A stretch of DNA of 64,000 nucleotides from Bicyclus anynana (lineage: Eukaryota > Arthropoda > Insecta > Lepidoptera > Nymphalidae): positions 4,340,001-4,404,000 of the forward strand of contig NC_069110.1 of the NCBI RefSeq assembly GCF_947172395.1, given 5' to 3'. How positions within the stretch are numbered: position 1 is the first letter of the stretch; every line of letters begins with the position of its first letter. The translations under genes were made by a program, and so were the position numbers. Positions 32,089-42,859 of this stretch are shown here, piece after piece. The notes under the pieces are model-generated. The model was not told the origin of the DNA, did not search any database, and saw only the letters and a list, made by a program, of their open reading frames with translations.

Positions 32089-32213
32089 CGTGTGTGAAGT
32101 CTGCTAATCCGCATTGGGTCAGCTTGGTGGACTATTTGGAATAACCTCTCTCTTTCTGAGAGGACTCGAGCTCAGCAGGGACCCGAATATGGGTTGATAA
32201 TGATATTTTAGAT
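32089..32213 (+). mobile_element. SINE-A 3' segment, duplicate of 31607-31730
   Basis: Carries the same private variants as the preceding copy, including the unusual end AATGATATTTTAGAT, so it is a local duplication and not an independent insertion. Confidence 0.8.
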
Positions 32214-32535
32214 ACAATCACGGAAATGGTCATAAAAACCTGTAAAGCGAACGAAATGTAAATAACCCTAATTGACTCGCCATGTTTTAGATGTAAACAC
32301 GGTACAATCTACCTGATTCTTAAGACTCATTGTATGCGGACCACAAATTACATTAGAGTTACAAAACATCCTATTAAACGCCGTCGAGTATTTCTCAATT
32401 TTTTTTAAATTGACTCTCTTATATAATGTTACACGGTTTGCTGTTCTTGATGTTGCGTTCGTTTTTAATGATATTAATTAGTGAACCCAATTAATATAGG
32501 TACACGAATACGCCAGTGGCACCTATCTATATTTT
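32214..32535. other. AT-rich spacer
   Basis: Nothing recognised. Confidence 0.55.
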
Positions 32536-32830
32536 TAACCGACTTCAAAAAAAGGACTGTTCTCAATTCGACGCGTATATTTTTTTTGCTAACTGATGAT
32601 CAGTTTGAAGGCGGTGTTGTGTTAATTTAAGCCGTTTCTGAAAGAACTACATGAAAGATACTCTTACATGGCTTGAATAAATACATCAACGGGCTAGCAC
32701 CGCCTTCAAACTGATCATCAGTTAGTACGTAATATGATATACAGAACTTAGAATGATATTATTTTTCGCTTTTTAGTTTAGTCAGTATGTTTTATGTTTT
32801 TGAACTCTGTTGATTTTTTTTTTATTAAAA
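32536..32830 (+). mobile_element. ACCGACTTCC-family element with strong internal hairpin
   Basis: Starts TTTTAACCGACTTCAAAA. Internal arms at 32587-32614 and 32701-32728 are a perfect 28-bp inverted repeat (GATCAGTTTGAAGGCGGTG). Confidence 0.7.
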
Positions 32831-32969
32831 TGTTTTATGTATGTAAGTATATCACTACATAGTATAAAACAAAATCGCTTTCTCTGTCCCTATATCCCTA
32901 TGTCCTTAGTATGCTTAAATCTTTTTTTTAATAGGTAGAGTGATTGAAGAGGAAGGCTTATGAGTATAA

Positions 32970-33067
32970 CTAGCGACCCGCCCCGGCTTCGCACGCGTAC
33001 AATGCTAGTACTAAATAGACTACAGAAAAACCGTGAACTTAGCGGCCCGCTCCGACTTCGCACGGGT
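32970..33067 (-). mobile_element. Helitron-like 3' ends of a fourth family (two pieces)
   Basis: CTAGCGACCCGCCCCGGC (32971) and AGCGGCCCGCTCCGAC (33039), each followed by TTCGCACG. They look like stacked 3' tips. Confidence 0.6.
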
Positions 33068-33068
33068 G

Positions 33069-33271
33069 TCACACTAACACATATATAAAGGCGAAAGTTT
33101 GTGTGTGTGTGTGTGTATGTTTGTTCCTCCTTTACGCTGCGGCGACTTAAGCGATTTGGCTGAAACTTGGAATGGAAATAGATTTCACTCTGGATTAACA
33201 CATAGGTTACTTTACATCCCGGAAAAATCCGTGGTTTCCGTGTGATTTGTGAAGTCGCGGGCTTCCGCTAG
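33069..33271 (+). mobile_element. Hel-3, near complete, with (GT)n
   Basis: TCACACTAACACATATATAA start, (GT) run 33099-33116, AAATCGCT-like priming region, 3' end GCGGGCTTCCGCTAG. Confidence 0.8.
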
Positions 33272-33634
33272 AATGTATATATATATAAAAATGAATGGCT
33301 GTTAAGTAAGACTAAAACTGATGAATGGCTTAAAAATATGGAAAAAGAGAATGACTTATTTTTTTCATTTTGTTCACTTTTATACAGTAGAGGGTATAGA
33401 AAGAGAAATAAATAGAATAATTCACAAGCAATAGCCAAAACCTTGTATTAGCACGATATAGGTAATAATTTTTATGGTAATTAGTACTTGAAATGATTTT
33501 AAAATAAGTAATATTTCTGTTCGATCCGTCGCTTAATATTATGATTTTTGTATGAAATACATATAAATATAGAAAGATGTCTAACACCTGGACAATGTCT
33601 ATGGGCGTCAGCTAGTAAATAGACAAAGATAAAA
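33272..33634. other. AT-rich spacer
   Basis: Ends in a Helitron 3' tip (GGGCGTCAGCTAG, 33604). Otherwise nothing. Confidence 0.5.
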
Positions 33635-33975
33635 TTAAAAAAAAAAATCAACCGACTTCCAACAAAAAATAACCCACCAATCTAAAAAGCGAAAAATAGC
33701 ATCGTATGTGATACCTTCTGATCAGTTTGAAGGCGGTGCCAATCCACATTGTGCTTCGGCTCCATCATCAGACCGACTTCAAATTACCTAATGAAAAAAA
33801 TAACAAACGCATTTGTGGTCTCTACGTTATTCCAAAGTTCCCTTCGATTTCCCAGGATGCAATCAACTAAATCGGTCCACAAATGACGGAAATGTCGCTG
33901 GACATACATAAAAAAACATATTATGTATACAGTCGAACGTAGAACCTCCTCCTTTTTGGAAGTCTGTTTAAAATA
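33635..33975 (-). mobile_element. ACCGACTTCC-family element
   Basis: AATCAACCGACTTCCAAC at the left, GAACCTCCTCCTTTTTGGAA at the right; contains CTGATCAGTTTGAAGGCGG once. Confidence 0.7.
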
Positions 33976-34009
33976 TAATTTTCTACTACCATAGATACCT
34001 GAACCTGAA

Positions 34010-34332
34010 GAGCCGTGATAGCCCAGTGGATATGACCTCTGCCTCCGATTCCGGAGGGTGTGGGTTCGAATCCGGTCCGGGGCATGCACCTCCAATTTTT
34101 CAGTTGTGTGCATTTTAAGAAACTCAATATCACGTGTCTCAAACGGTGAAGGAAAACATCGTGAGGAAACATGCATACCAGGGAATTTCCTTAATTCTCT
34201 GCGTGTGTTAAGTCTGCCAATCCGTATTGGGCCAGCGTGGTGGACTATTGGCCTAACCCCTCTCATTCTGAGAGGAGACTCGAGCTCAGCAGTGAGCCGA
34301 ATGTGGATTGATAATGATTATGATGATGATAG
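34010..34332 (+). mobile_element. SINE-A, full length
   Basis: Best copy: intact A and B boxes, complete body, and a GATTATGATGATGAT tail. Useful as the local reference for the family, about 310 bp. Confidence 0.92.
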
Positions 34333-34954
34333 ATACCTACCTACTCTATTTTAATACACTTATGGTTATTTGTACATTATGACTTCTACTGAACGGATTT
34401 TCATATCATTTGACAAGTTTTTATGAAGGTTTGGTATATGTTGATTAAAATATGACTTTTTCCGACACTTCCAACAAATGTCAGAAAAAGTTAAGCCACC
34501 TGGAAATTTTAAACAAAACGTTACCTCTTTGAGATATAGGTACTTACCTAAAAAATGAAAAAAATAGTGGGATGTTTTACAGATAGTAAGTAGGTGAAAA
34601 AAAAACCAAGCTCTTACCTAAAGAGTGACAGGTGATAATGCGGCAAGCTTGGTTCATTATTAAAAGGATGAAGGTAAAACACAAACAAAATATTTCAATT
34701 AGTAACTGTTCTCCGGACATGGCTTAGTCTGAAAAAGAGAAAGAATATTTTTTATCAAGCTAAAATGTATACATACACAGATTAAAAGCGAAAACTTCAA
34801 TGTCTATCAGAGAGCTTCGATCAAAGTAAATTAATTTTACGATCGAGAGTAAATGGTGCCACTTTGAATTAAGTATGTGTTCAGTGCACATAGATTTTCG
34901 TCTATTAAATATATTGTGCTTAAAAATAAAATCACAGCAAAAACTGATCCTAAT
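34333..34954. other. AT-rich spacer
   Basis: Nothing recognised. Confidence 0.55.
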
Positions 34955-35030
34955 TTTTGGCTGGTGGGAGGCTTTGGCCGTGGCTAGTTACCACCCTACT
35001 GGTAAAGATGTACCGCCAAGCGATTTTTTG
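34955..35030 (+). mobile_element. SINE-C fragment
   Basis: GGCTGGTGGGAGGCTTTGGC to GTACCGCCAAGCGATTT, cut at both ends. Confidence 0.75.
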
Positions 35031-35040
35031 AGAAGCTAGT

Positions 35041-35304
35041 GAGGGTATGCGATTGTAAAGGTGCGCAAGTAAGCCTTTTATGTTCCCGCGACATTGTTCT
35101 GCGGCTTTTAGGGGCAGTTTTAAATATGCCGCCACTCGATGCTGGAACAACATTCCGCCATCTATTCGCGAGTCTCAATCCAAATTTAGCTTCTCTCAGA
35201 AATTTAAGAAGTTCATGTTATATAGGCAGAAAGAGCACGAAGAAGGGAAGACGAATATGCAGTGGAGGCATCAATTATTTAGTGGGAACTTTAGATGCAA
35301 ATAA
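35041..35304 (+). pseudogene. LINE ORF2 C-terminal fragment
   Basis: Frame 35080-35304 reads GSFKYAATRCWNNIPPSIRESQ then FSFSQKFKKFMLYRQ, the F-x-A-x-R-x-WN-x-x-P-x-x-IR pattern found at the end of CR1/Jockey LINE proteins. No RT motifs remain. It directly follows a SINE-C fragment. Confidence 0.6.
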
Positions 35305-35344
35305 CATATTTAGGTTCAGTCTATTAATTGGTATAAGTATTTAT

Positions 35345-35780
35345 ATACTTAGGTAGTTTTTACACTTCCTGAACACACATCTCGAAATTGAAGACAATAT
35401 AATTTAAGTATTGTTTGTTTAAATGACATTCGTTGTTTACTATGACTACATAAACGAAATAAGCCAGCCACCTTTGTTCGCCTCAGTTTCGACTCGCCAG
35501 TGACATATCTAATAGTAGAAAATCTATGGCCATCGCCCACTAGAAAAGTCTTGGAACCTTTCCATACTCACTATCTGTTGTGGTGTATTTGAAATCTTTT
35601 CATTCTCTTATCTTCATACATTCTGAACTAACAATTCGGCTGGCTTGCGACATCATTATGAGGATGTAGGTAAAACTAAGACACACAAACACAATTTCGA
35701 TGAGATCCAATATGGCGCAGGTCCCAGCTTTGCCCATATTAATTTAGAATCTGTTTAAAATAGAACGGTGTCTGTGTTAG
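35345..35780 (+). repeat. Interspersed repeat, partner of 24765-25065
   Basis: CTTCCTGAACACACATCTCG through AATCTGTTTAAAATAGAACG. Noncoding. Confidence 0.5.
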
Positions 35781-35831
35781 CTAGACCTTCCTAATTAGCT
35801 TCGAAGTCTATTCAATGCAAACAAAGAAACA

Positions 35832-36608
35832 ATTTAGGTCTCCCGCACACGGGCCACCGGCACAACCACAAAACGCCGCTACCGGCATATTTCCTGTACA
35901 TACATTTTATATGAACTCGCCGCACACGGTTGACGCCGGTGGCCGTCACACGCTACAATCGTCGCTGCTCGCTTCTTGTGGCCAGCACCGGCCACTTAAC
36001 GCCGACACAAATCGCCGCAACACGCCACTCGCGCGAATCCGCATCCCTCTCTGTTAAAATTGGATTTATCCAATAACTACGGATTCGGTTTCTACGACGA
36101 CGTTTTCTTATCAAAAGCAGCGCAATTAAACTTTCGTCGTTCGAGTGCATTATGATACTCCATGCATGGGTTAAAAAATATTTTTAAAATCCTCTTATCA
36201 AGAACTTTAATTTGATGTGTCACACAATGAAGTTGGTAAAAGTCTTTTTTTTAACTTTCCATCTTACCTCCCATAAGTGCCCCCCACATTAAAATTTTAC
36301 CTATTCACGATACACCCCTGTATTTGGGTCACTAAAATTTATATGTGTACCAAAATTTCAACTGGATTGGTCCAATACATTCGGAGAAAAAAGACAGGCA
36401 TTAAAATGTGCGCGAGTGAGATTATAAGTGTTCCGTTTTTGTACTACGTACGTTCGGGACCCTAAAAAAGTAGCAGCCACCGACCGCAAGTGTCGACCAC
36501 CGGCCGCAAGTGGCTGTCGCGTGCTACAGTTACTTTTGTGGCCCCTTCTTGCATCTTGTGGCGGCGTTTGTGGCTGTCGAGTGTGGCTCGTGTGCGGCGA
36601 CACTAAAT
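35832..36608. mobile_element. MITE-R, GC-rich ends
   Basis: Left ATTTAGGTCTCCCGCACACG.. and right ..CGTGTGCGGCGACACTAAAT are imperfect inverted repeats of about 150-200 bp rich in CCGGC/GCCGC. The GC-rich ends produce long spurious ORFs. About 777 bp; the middle is ordinary AT-rich DNA. Confidence 0.65.
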
Positions 36609-37094
36609 CATTCCTCTTTATATTATTAAGTATAGATAATATACGTCTATTTAAAAAATAACTATAAAACATAAGGTATCATAAAATAATAAACAAATAT
36701 TATCAATATAAATGCATACCTTTTTTACAAAATCATGGTTGTTATTAATTTCTGTACTTATGTTTGTCATGCCATGTTTTAATTAATAAATTAATTTATA
36801 CCATCAATGTAATATCAATGCTTTGTTTTTGACGGCTTCATGACATAATTTTATTGGTACCTATAAAGATTTTTTGTTTTTAAAAGCCGTGAAGGTTTAT
36901 CATTATAGAGCTACTTTCAAAGGCTAGTGAAACCTACAAAATACCTAGGTATACAGTTCGGCTGTATGTATAAAATATACCTACGTACAGTTGAACGTAG
37001 AACTTCCCTTTTTGGAACGCGGTTAAAGATAAATCAAAATATCTTACCTCTGATAACAGGTACCTAAGCTATGAAAGTCTATCCGTATAAAAAT
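36609..37094. other. AT-rich spacer
   Basis: Contains only the truncated ACCGACTTCC-family fragment at 36955-37025. Confidence 0.5.
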
Positions 37095-37390
37095 AGTTTT
37101 TAACCGACTTCCAAAAAGGAGGAGGTTCTACGTTCGGCTGTATGTATGTTTTTTTTATATATATATATCTCATGTCTATCAATCCAGTGTCATATTTTAA
37201 TTAAAGCCGTTTCTGAAAGAACCACAGAAATTTTGTAATTTAAATGGCTTGAATTAAAACATCACTGGCTTGGCACCGCCTTCAAAGTGATCAGAAGGTA
37301 GGACATACGTAAGAAGTTATTTCTTGCTTTCTAGTTTAGGTTAATTTTTGAATTGGAAGTCGGTTGAATTTTTTTTACTAAAATTTTTTT
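37095..37390 (+). mobile_element. ACCGACTTCC-family element, complete
   Basis: TAACCGACTTCCAAAAAGG at the left and GGAAGTCGGTTGAATTTT at the right form the TIR; middle has CGTTTCTGAAAGAACC and GGCACCGCCTTCAAAGTG. A truncated relative lies at 36955-37025. Confidence 0.75.
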
Positions 37391-37400
37391 ATTAAAAAAA

Positions 37401-38198
37401 AGTTCACAGGAATGATATCGCGAGTGAAACTTATATTGTTAGGTAGCATCTAGCGGCAAGGTGACAAACTAACTTGTCTTTAATTATTAAAATCATGAGT
37501 CCATGCTCGAGAACCACCACCAGCTGGCATTAAATTAGATGGCGCTTTTTTTTTAAATACTATTATTTTAAATCAGCTAATAATTGTTATCCAATAAAAA
37601 TGTTGATAGGTTCATTGAGTAGGATGAATAAATAAGGTAGGTACCTATAGGTTAATACAAAGTATTGTGCAACAGATGTGTTTAAATGTTTCGTTTGCCG
37701 AGTCGCCAGGTTAATTTAGTAGGTACCTACCTAGGAATTTTGAATTTTCAAAATATCATTTTTTCTTTCCTGTTTTTTTTCCGATTAGTTAGTATTAATT
37801 AACTGTAATTTAAAAAAAAGTTCACCCGATGTAATCGCGATTCCCGAATGGAACTTGTATTGTTGTTGTTGGGTAGCACCAAAGATTACAGTGTATTATT
37901 GCACTGCCATCTAGCAGTAAAATGACAAACTAACTTGTCGTTCAAAAATGAGTTGTCAAAGCACCAACACAAGCAGCACAATCACTTTAGATTTCTTCAT
38001 TAAGTTCACAGTTATTGAAATAGATGGCGCTGTTATAAAACATTCATATTTAAGATCAGCTGCTATCCTTTCCTATAATTTTCGGTAATTTAAATAGTTC
38101 AATAAATTATTAAATTATGTCGATAGTTTAATAGAAATTGTGCGATGGATGTTATTATATATTGGTGTAAAATGTTTTGTTCGCTTAGTCGCCAGGTG
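37401..38198. repeat. Diverged tandem duplication upstream of the 38.4-kb exon
   Basis: 37401-37711 and 37818-38198 share landmarks in order: AGTTCAC start, GACAAACTAACTTGTC, TAGATGGCGCT, AAATCAGCT, and GTCGCCAGG end. The copies have many indels. Confidence 0.7.
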
Positions 38199-38366
38199 TG
38201 CAAACTGATTTGAAGTTCACACACGCACCTCACCTGTAGTAATTTTTAGTATAATGTTTACTCCAACGGTTAACGGTCGTGTCGACTTTTACCACTTTAT
38301 ACCTGATTCGATTTATCCGTCAATGTACTTGTGCATCAAAACACCGGCGCCGGTTTTGAATTCAAA

Positions 38367-38564
38367 ATGTTTTCACAGTCTAACGATCTAGACGATGAAT
38401 TCGGGAGGCCAGTCGAATCTATAATGCGGTGTGAGGATTTCAAAAGCAACTTTGCTAGGAGACTTTCAACCAGATATTCATCCAGATCGCCTGTAACGAG
38501 TACAAAACAGGACAATGTTTTGAAATTTCGCCCGTCAGCTGCTAAGCAGGAAACGCTGAACAAT
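38367..38564 (+). CDS. Candidate first coding exon of an unrecognised gene
   Basis: ATG with A at -3 (AAAATG) opens 66 codons (MFSQSNDLDDEFGRP through QETLNN) ending in phase 0 at a good donor, GTGAGT (38565-38570). The peptide is hydrophilic, rich in Ser and Arg, and has no signal peptide or known domain that I recognise. Base composition is richer in GC than the flanks, with balanced codon use. No second exon could be picked out in the 25 kb to the right. It could also be an isolated ORF; I would check transcripts. Upstream lies a diverged tandem duplication that may be its promoter region. Confidence 0.5.
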
Positions 38565-38939
38565 GTGAGTACAATGCTTTTTTTAATGAAATAGTTTCAT
38601 GTTTTATTTTTTCAACGTACGCGGCGTACGTAACGGTTTAATTTGAAGTTGATTTTTGTGTAACGAGAACTAATCTAAACGAGAATGCACTGTACACTTT
38701 ATGGCTAACACTGGCTTCCAGTGAAAGTGGTGGTATTTATATATATTTATACCTACCACGAATATATTTTATGATTAATTGGCACATTAGACTGCTTTAT
38801 GATTAAAGTATTGTTCTTGTACCTACCTAGCCTACTTACTTTTTCTACTTTGCCCACTTAAGGTTATAAAATTAATAATAGGACTTTCATTGAATTAAAA
38901 AGACAACAAAGTTTTGTTTTGATTTTACCTTCACACTGA
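38565..38939. other. Putative first intron of the 38.4-kb gene
   Basis: AT-rich; nothing recognised. Confidence 0.45.
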
Positions 38940-39068
38940 CAATTTCTAAATCTCTTGCTAAATCTCGCGACTTGCTGAGCTATGTCGGTGACTTTGGTTC
39001 TTCTGCGGATCTCGTCATTTCTGATTTGACCACGCATAGATACTCCGAGCATAGCTCGTTTCATCGAT
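38940..39068 (-). mobile_element. RTE-type LINE fragment
   Basis: Minus strand encodes MKRAMLGVSMRGQIRNDEIR and RRTKVTDIAQQVARF, then leaves the family. 5' and 3' truncated. Confidence 0.7.
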
Positions 39069-39444
39069 CTAGTTATTAGATACCTAATGCACCATTTGAA
39101 TATTTTTGTTTTAGCTAAAAAGTATGCTAAATAGGTAGCTAATAGTGCTTCTTTTTTCTTCTTCGTTGGTTTTGAATTTTGAATTCTGAAAATTTTGGTT
39201 GTTTGGAAGTCCGAAGTCCGAAGTCAGAAGATGAGATCTTTCTGGGCAGTTGGACAGACAAACCGCGGAAAACTCACACATTCCAGGACCTCTCTGTAGA
39301 AAGCCGCAATTTTTCCAGCGGCAAAGAGGTCGTCCAAATCATTAGTTCCTAGAATTAGGTTCCTATGTTCTTTATTACTAAGTTCGTTTTCATCTCCTGT
39401 CATGAGCTAAATAACAACAAGTTATTTGTATCCTAGCTCATGCT
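39069..39444. other. Spacer
   Basis: GTCCGAAGTCCGAAGTC short repeat at 39210; nothing else. Confidence 0.5.
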
Positions 39445-39580
39445 CTGCATACCTGAGAATTTTCTTAATTCTCTAGGTGTGTGAAGTCTTCCAATCCGCA
39501 TTGGGCCAGTGTGGTGGACTATGGCCTAACCTTCTCATTCTGAGAGGAGACTCGTGCTCAACAGTGAGCCTAATATGAGT

Positions 39581-39612
<32 letters not shown>
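39445..39612 (+). mobile_element. SINE-A 3' half with long TGATGA tail
   Basis: Begins in the CTGCATACC segment and ends in about nine GAT repeats. Confidence 0.85.
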
Positions 39613-39614
<2 letters not shown>

Positions 39615-39823
39615 TTTCCAAATTGCAATGCTAACGTTCATGTCAAGTAAGAGCAACCTATTAGATTTTCATCTCATGTCATCAGCTGACTTTTGTTATT
39701 GGTTATGAGTTTAGTGCTCGCCTACTTATTGCATTGAATATTAATTAGTAAGTTGCAATCTTCGTAATACAGAGCACTCTAATGAAATATTAATTTGTTT
39801 TGCTACCTGCAATGTAATTTGTG

Positions 39824-40088
39824 CAGCCGTGATAGCCCGTGGATATGAGCTCTGCCTCCGACTCCGGAGGGTGTGGGTTCGAATCCAGTCCGGGCATGCA
39901 CCTACAACTTATCAAACGGTGAAGGAGGAGGAAATACCAGAGGTTTTTTCTATTTCTCTGCGCATGTGAAGTCTGCCAATCCGCATTGGGCCAGCGTGGT
40001 GGACTATAGGCCTAACCCCTCTCATTCTGAGGGGAGACTCGAGCTCAGCAGTGAGCTGATTATGGGTTGATAATGATGATGATGATGA
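39824..40088 (+). mobile_element. SINE-A, internally deleted
   Basis: Head with one-base loss in the A box (GATAGCCCGTGG), deletion of the region after CACCTACAACTT, then body and GATGAT tail. Confidence 0.88.
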
Positions 40089-40658
40089 ATGTAATTTGTA
40101 TTATAGATAGACGGTTCGTTCTTTTGCCGTTTTTATTTCAATGCGAGATTTTAACGACTTTGTCGCAGTTATGCCTTGCTTTACTGTAAGGTTCTGGGTT
40201 CGATTACTGAGTAAATTAAGGGGTTACTCAATAGTGAGTAATGATGATGATTGATTCTCAAATTGTAATGCTAACATTCATGTCAAGTAAGAGTCGCAAC
40301 CTAATAGTTCGTCAACTTAAACGATTAAATTTAACATTCAAAACTGGTTTTGAAATAACAATTAATAGAATAATTATGCATGTTTTTTGGAATCTATAAT
40401 ATTGAGTACATTGATATTGTGTTACTTAACTACAAAAATGAATAGGTAAGCATATTATATGTATAGCTTATTATCTACCTGTCATTTCCTACGTATAAAG
40501 TGGGTAACTAGGTAGCTACCTACTTACTTCTATGAGTAAATTACTCTATTATGCAGCATAAATTCATTAAAATTCATCAATTCTGAGGCTTAAGTTAAGA
40601 CACAAAGTCCGGAAGTTATTTTATGGTGGTCTTTTCTTTTAATCATTATATTATAGAA
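40089..40658. other. Spacer
   Basis: AAGGTTCTGGGTTCGATTAC (40190) is a B-box-like scrap followed by GATGATGATTG, probably an old SINE; otherwise AT-rich. Confidence 0.4.
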
Positions 40659-40842
40659 CTAGCAGACGCCGTGCGGTTTTATCCGCGTGGATCCCATTTC
40701 ATCCCTGCCTATAGCACTCAGGGATAGTGTAGCTTCCCAACCGTGAAATAATTTTGCAAATCGGACCAGTAGTTCCCGAAATTAGCGCGTTCAAGCAAAC
40801 AAAAAAAAAACAAACTCTTCAGTTTTATAATTAGTATATACG
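40659..40842 (-). mobile_element. Hel-1, near complete
   Basis: CTAGCAGACGCCGTGCGG to TTTTATAATTAGTATATA; same subfamily as 29.9 kb. Confidence 0.82.
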
Positions 40843-40854
40843 CTAATAATAACG

Positions 40855-41215
40855 ACCCAGTTAGGTAGATCCAGTCAATTTCGAGAAAGAGGTGATCCGC
40901 CGAATCCAACTCTTCAAACTTCGCGACATCTTTTTGTCCGAAATTCCTTAGTGTCTGAAGACAAAAGTCTTCGAACAGTGCGTGTTGCCAGTGATGACCT
41001 ATGGTTCCGAGACTTGGTCGCTAACTATGGGCCTCATAAGAAGGCTCAGAGTTACACAGCGGGCGATGGAACGAGCTAGGAGTATCTCTGCGTGATCGAA
41101 TCAGAAATGAGGAGATCTGCAGATGAACCAAATTCTCCAACATAGCTCAACGAGTTGCGAAGCTGAAGTGGCAATGGGCGGGGCACATAGTTCGAATAGC
41201 CGATGGACCTATCAA
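40855..41215 (+). mobile_element. RTE-type LINE fragment (upstream part of the C-terminal region)
   Basis: Extends further 5' than the other copies: RIQLFKLRDIF, CVLPVMTYGSETWSLTMGLI and RRLRVTQRAMER-type coding before the RIRNEEI region. The pattern Y-G-S-E-T-W is typical of RTE RT C-termini. Several stops. Confidence 0.7.
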
Positions 41216-41519
41216 CGGATACTCGTAAGCTTATATTTTTCGACTTTACGATTGTATAAATGGAAACCAAAACTGGTAATAGTTAACTGTTAAATATTAA
41301 GGAACTGTAGATAATAGTTTATAACATTAACGTTTGCTTTAACGTTTCCGTTTTCCGTTCAAATAATATTATAATTATTTAGTGGATATGTTAGATAATC
41401 TCTAAATCCTGACAATCTCTTTTATGTAAGTGGTAGCCAAATTGTGGATCGCGACTGGACGACGGAAGTCGGCTTCTATCTACTTGTCTATGGTGGAAAG
41501 GTAAATAAAAAAATATGTT
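41216..41519. other. AT-rich spacer
   Basis: Nothing recognised. Confidence 0.55.
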
Positions 41520-41625
41520 TCATCATCATCATCACATATCATCCGATAGACGTCACGTGAACCACCTCCATCCAGCAAATTTATGCAGCCTGCTTGATGT
41601 AATCAGTTCACCTGGGACGACTAAA
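41520..41625 (-). mobile_element. RTE-type LINE 3' tip
   Basis: TCATCATCATCATC tail followed by a degenerate match to the QWTSIG/CWMQ-coding end of the RTE family, lacking the middle. Confidence 0.55.
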
Positions 41626-42123
41626 AATATTTTATAAAAAGTTAATAAGAGTTCCGCAATCAACAAGGAACCCTAACCTAACCTAACCATAGAATACATA
41701 TCCCTAAATAATTTTTTTTGTCATGTCCGTCCGTGCGTTTGGCTATCCGCGGTTTAGCTCTAAGACTATTACCTACTCGTAGAAAGCTGTAATTCAGCAT
41801 GAGTATGTAGTTGTAGGTACATTAAAAATTTCGAAAAAGTCGTAAAATATTTTTGGAACAAACAGGTAGTTCACCTGATGTTATATAGAAAACTAACGCA
41901 TAATTACGAACAATTTTATACGAATACCACAGAATAAAAACCACCACCAAAAACTTACCACCATCTGGATTTATTTAACTAGAGTTTTTGTATAAAATAT
42001 GATATTCCAGAGGAAGGTATAAAAAAAAGAAAAGTATGTATTATTTAACAAGTTACAAATTAAATGATAGTAAACCCATACCTACATTTTTCTTTTAAAT
42101 AAAAGATGACGCAAGAAGTAGAT
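41626..42123. other. AT-rich spacer
   Basis: Nothing recognised beyond a short CCTAA run at 41672. Confidence 0.5.
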
Positions 42124-42421
42124 CATCATTCATCATTATCAGTCCTTATTCAGCTCACTGCTGAGCACGAGTCTCAGAATGAGAGGGGTTAGGCCAATAG
42201 TCCACCACGCTAGCCCAATGGCAGACTTCACACACGCAGAGAATTGAGAAAATTCTCTGGTTTCCTCACGATGTTTTCCTTCACCGTTTGAGACATTTGA
42301 TATTTAATTTCTTAAAATGCACACAACTGGTAAGTTGGAGGTGCATGCCCCGGAACGGAATCGAACCCACACCCTTAGGAATCGGAAGCAGAGGTCGTAT
42401 CCACTGGGCTATCATGGCTCC
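42124..42421 (-). mobile_element. SINE-A, near full length
   Basis: Reverse complement of the full family from CATTATCAG... tail to the GAGCCATGATAGCCCAGTGG head. Confidence 0.9.
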
Positions 42422-42689
42422 AAGAAGATAATCCTCCATATTGTTAAAGTGGAACACCACAGTAATGGGGAAACTTCGCTGAAACAGTTCTGAAAGCAAA
42501 TTCAAAAATAAATACATACATATTTTTTTTTTTAAATTAGACGAAAAGTCTAGGTGACGATACGGTTTATCGACGTAGGAATGTCAACAATCAGATAAGG
42601 TATCCCATGTGAATCTCAAAAGTAATTGACAGGTTGATAAAGTGTATCTATACATCGACATACATTGTATTGAGTGTATAGCTTGGCAA

Positions 42690-42830
42690 CCTCGTTCGTA
42701 ACACTTCCGACGGGCCGCGCGAGCCTGGGGGCGTGTAGCGATGAATGAAAAACCGACGACTGATGCACTACACTTCCCTCACGCACGATTTCACCGCGCA
42801 GTCTTTCCCGTCGTCGCCCGCATATCATGG
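42690..42830 (+). repeat. GC-rich repeat, partner of 4105-4235
   Basis: See the 4.1-kb copy; about 130 bases with indels. ORFs on both strands here are composition effects. Confidence 0.5.
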
Positions 42831-42859
42831 GTGGGACAGTCTATAGGTACGCTAGAATA

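Noticed and set aside
33784..34266. 160-codon minus-strand ORF
   Set aside because: Crosses an ACCGACTTCC-family element and SINE-A; the same peptide pieces appear from other SINE-A copies.
35815..36057. 80-codon ORF with GC-rich codons
   Set aside because: Lies in the GC-rich inverted end of MITE-R; similar spurious ORFs occur on the opposite strand and at the other end.
41672..41688. CCTAACCTAACCTAACC as an interstitial telomere repeat
   Set aside because: Only about three units; chance or a scrap. The longer TAGGG arrays are part of Hel-2 and have a different unit.
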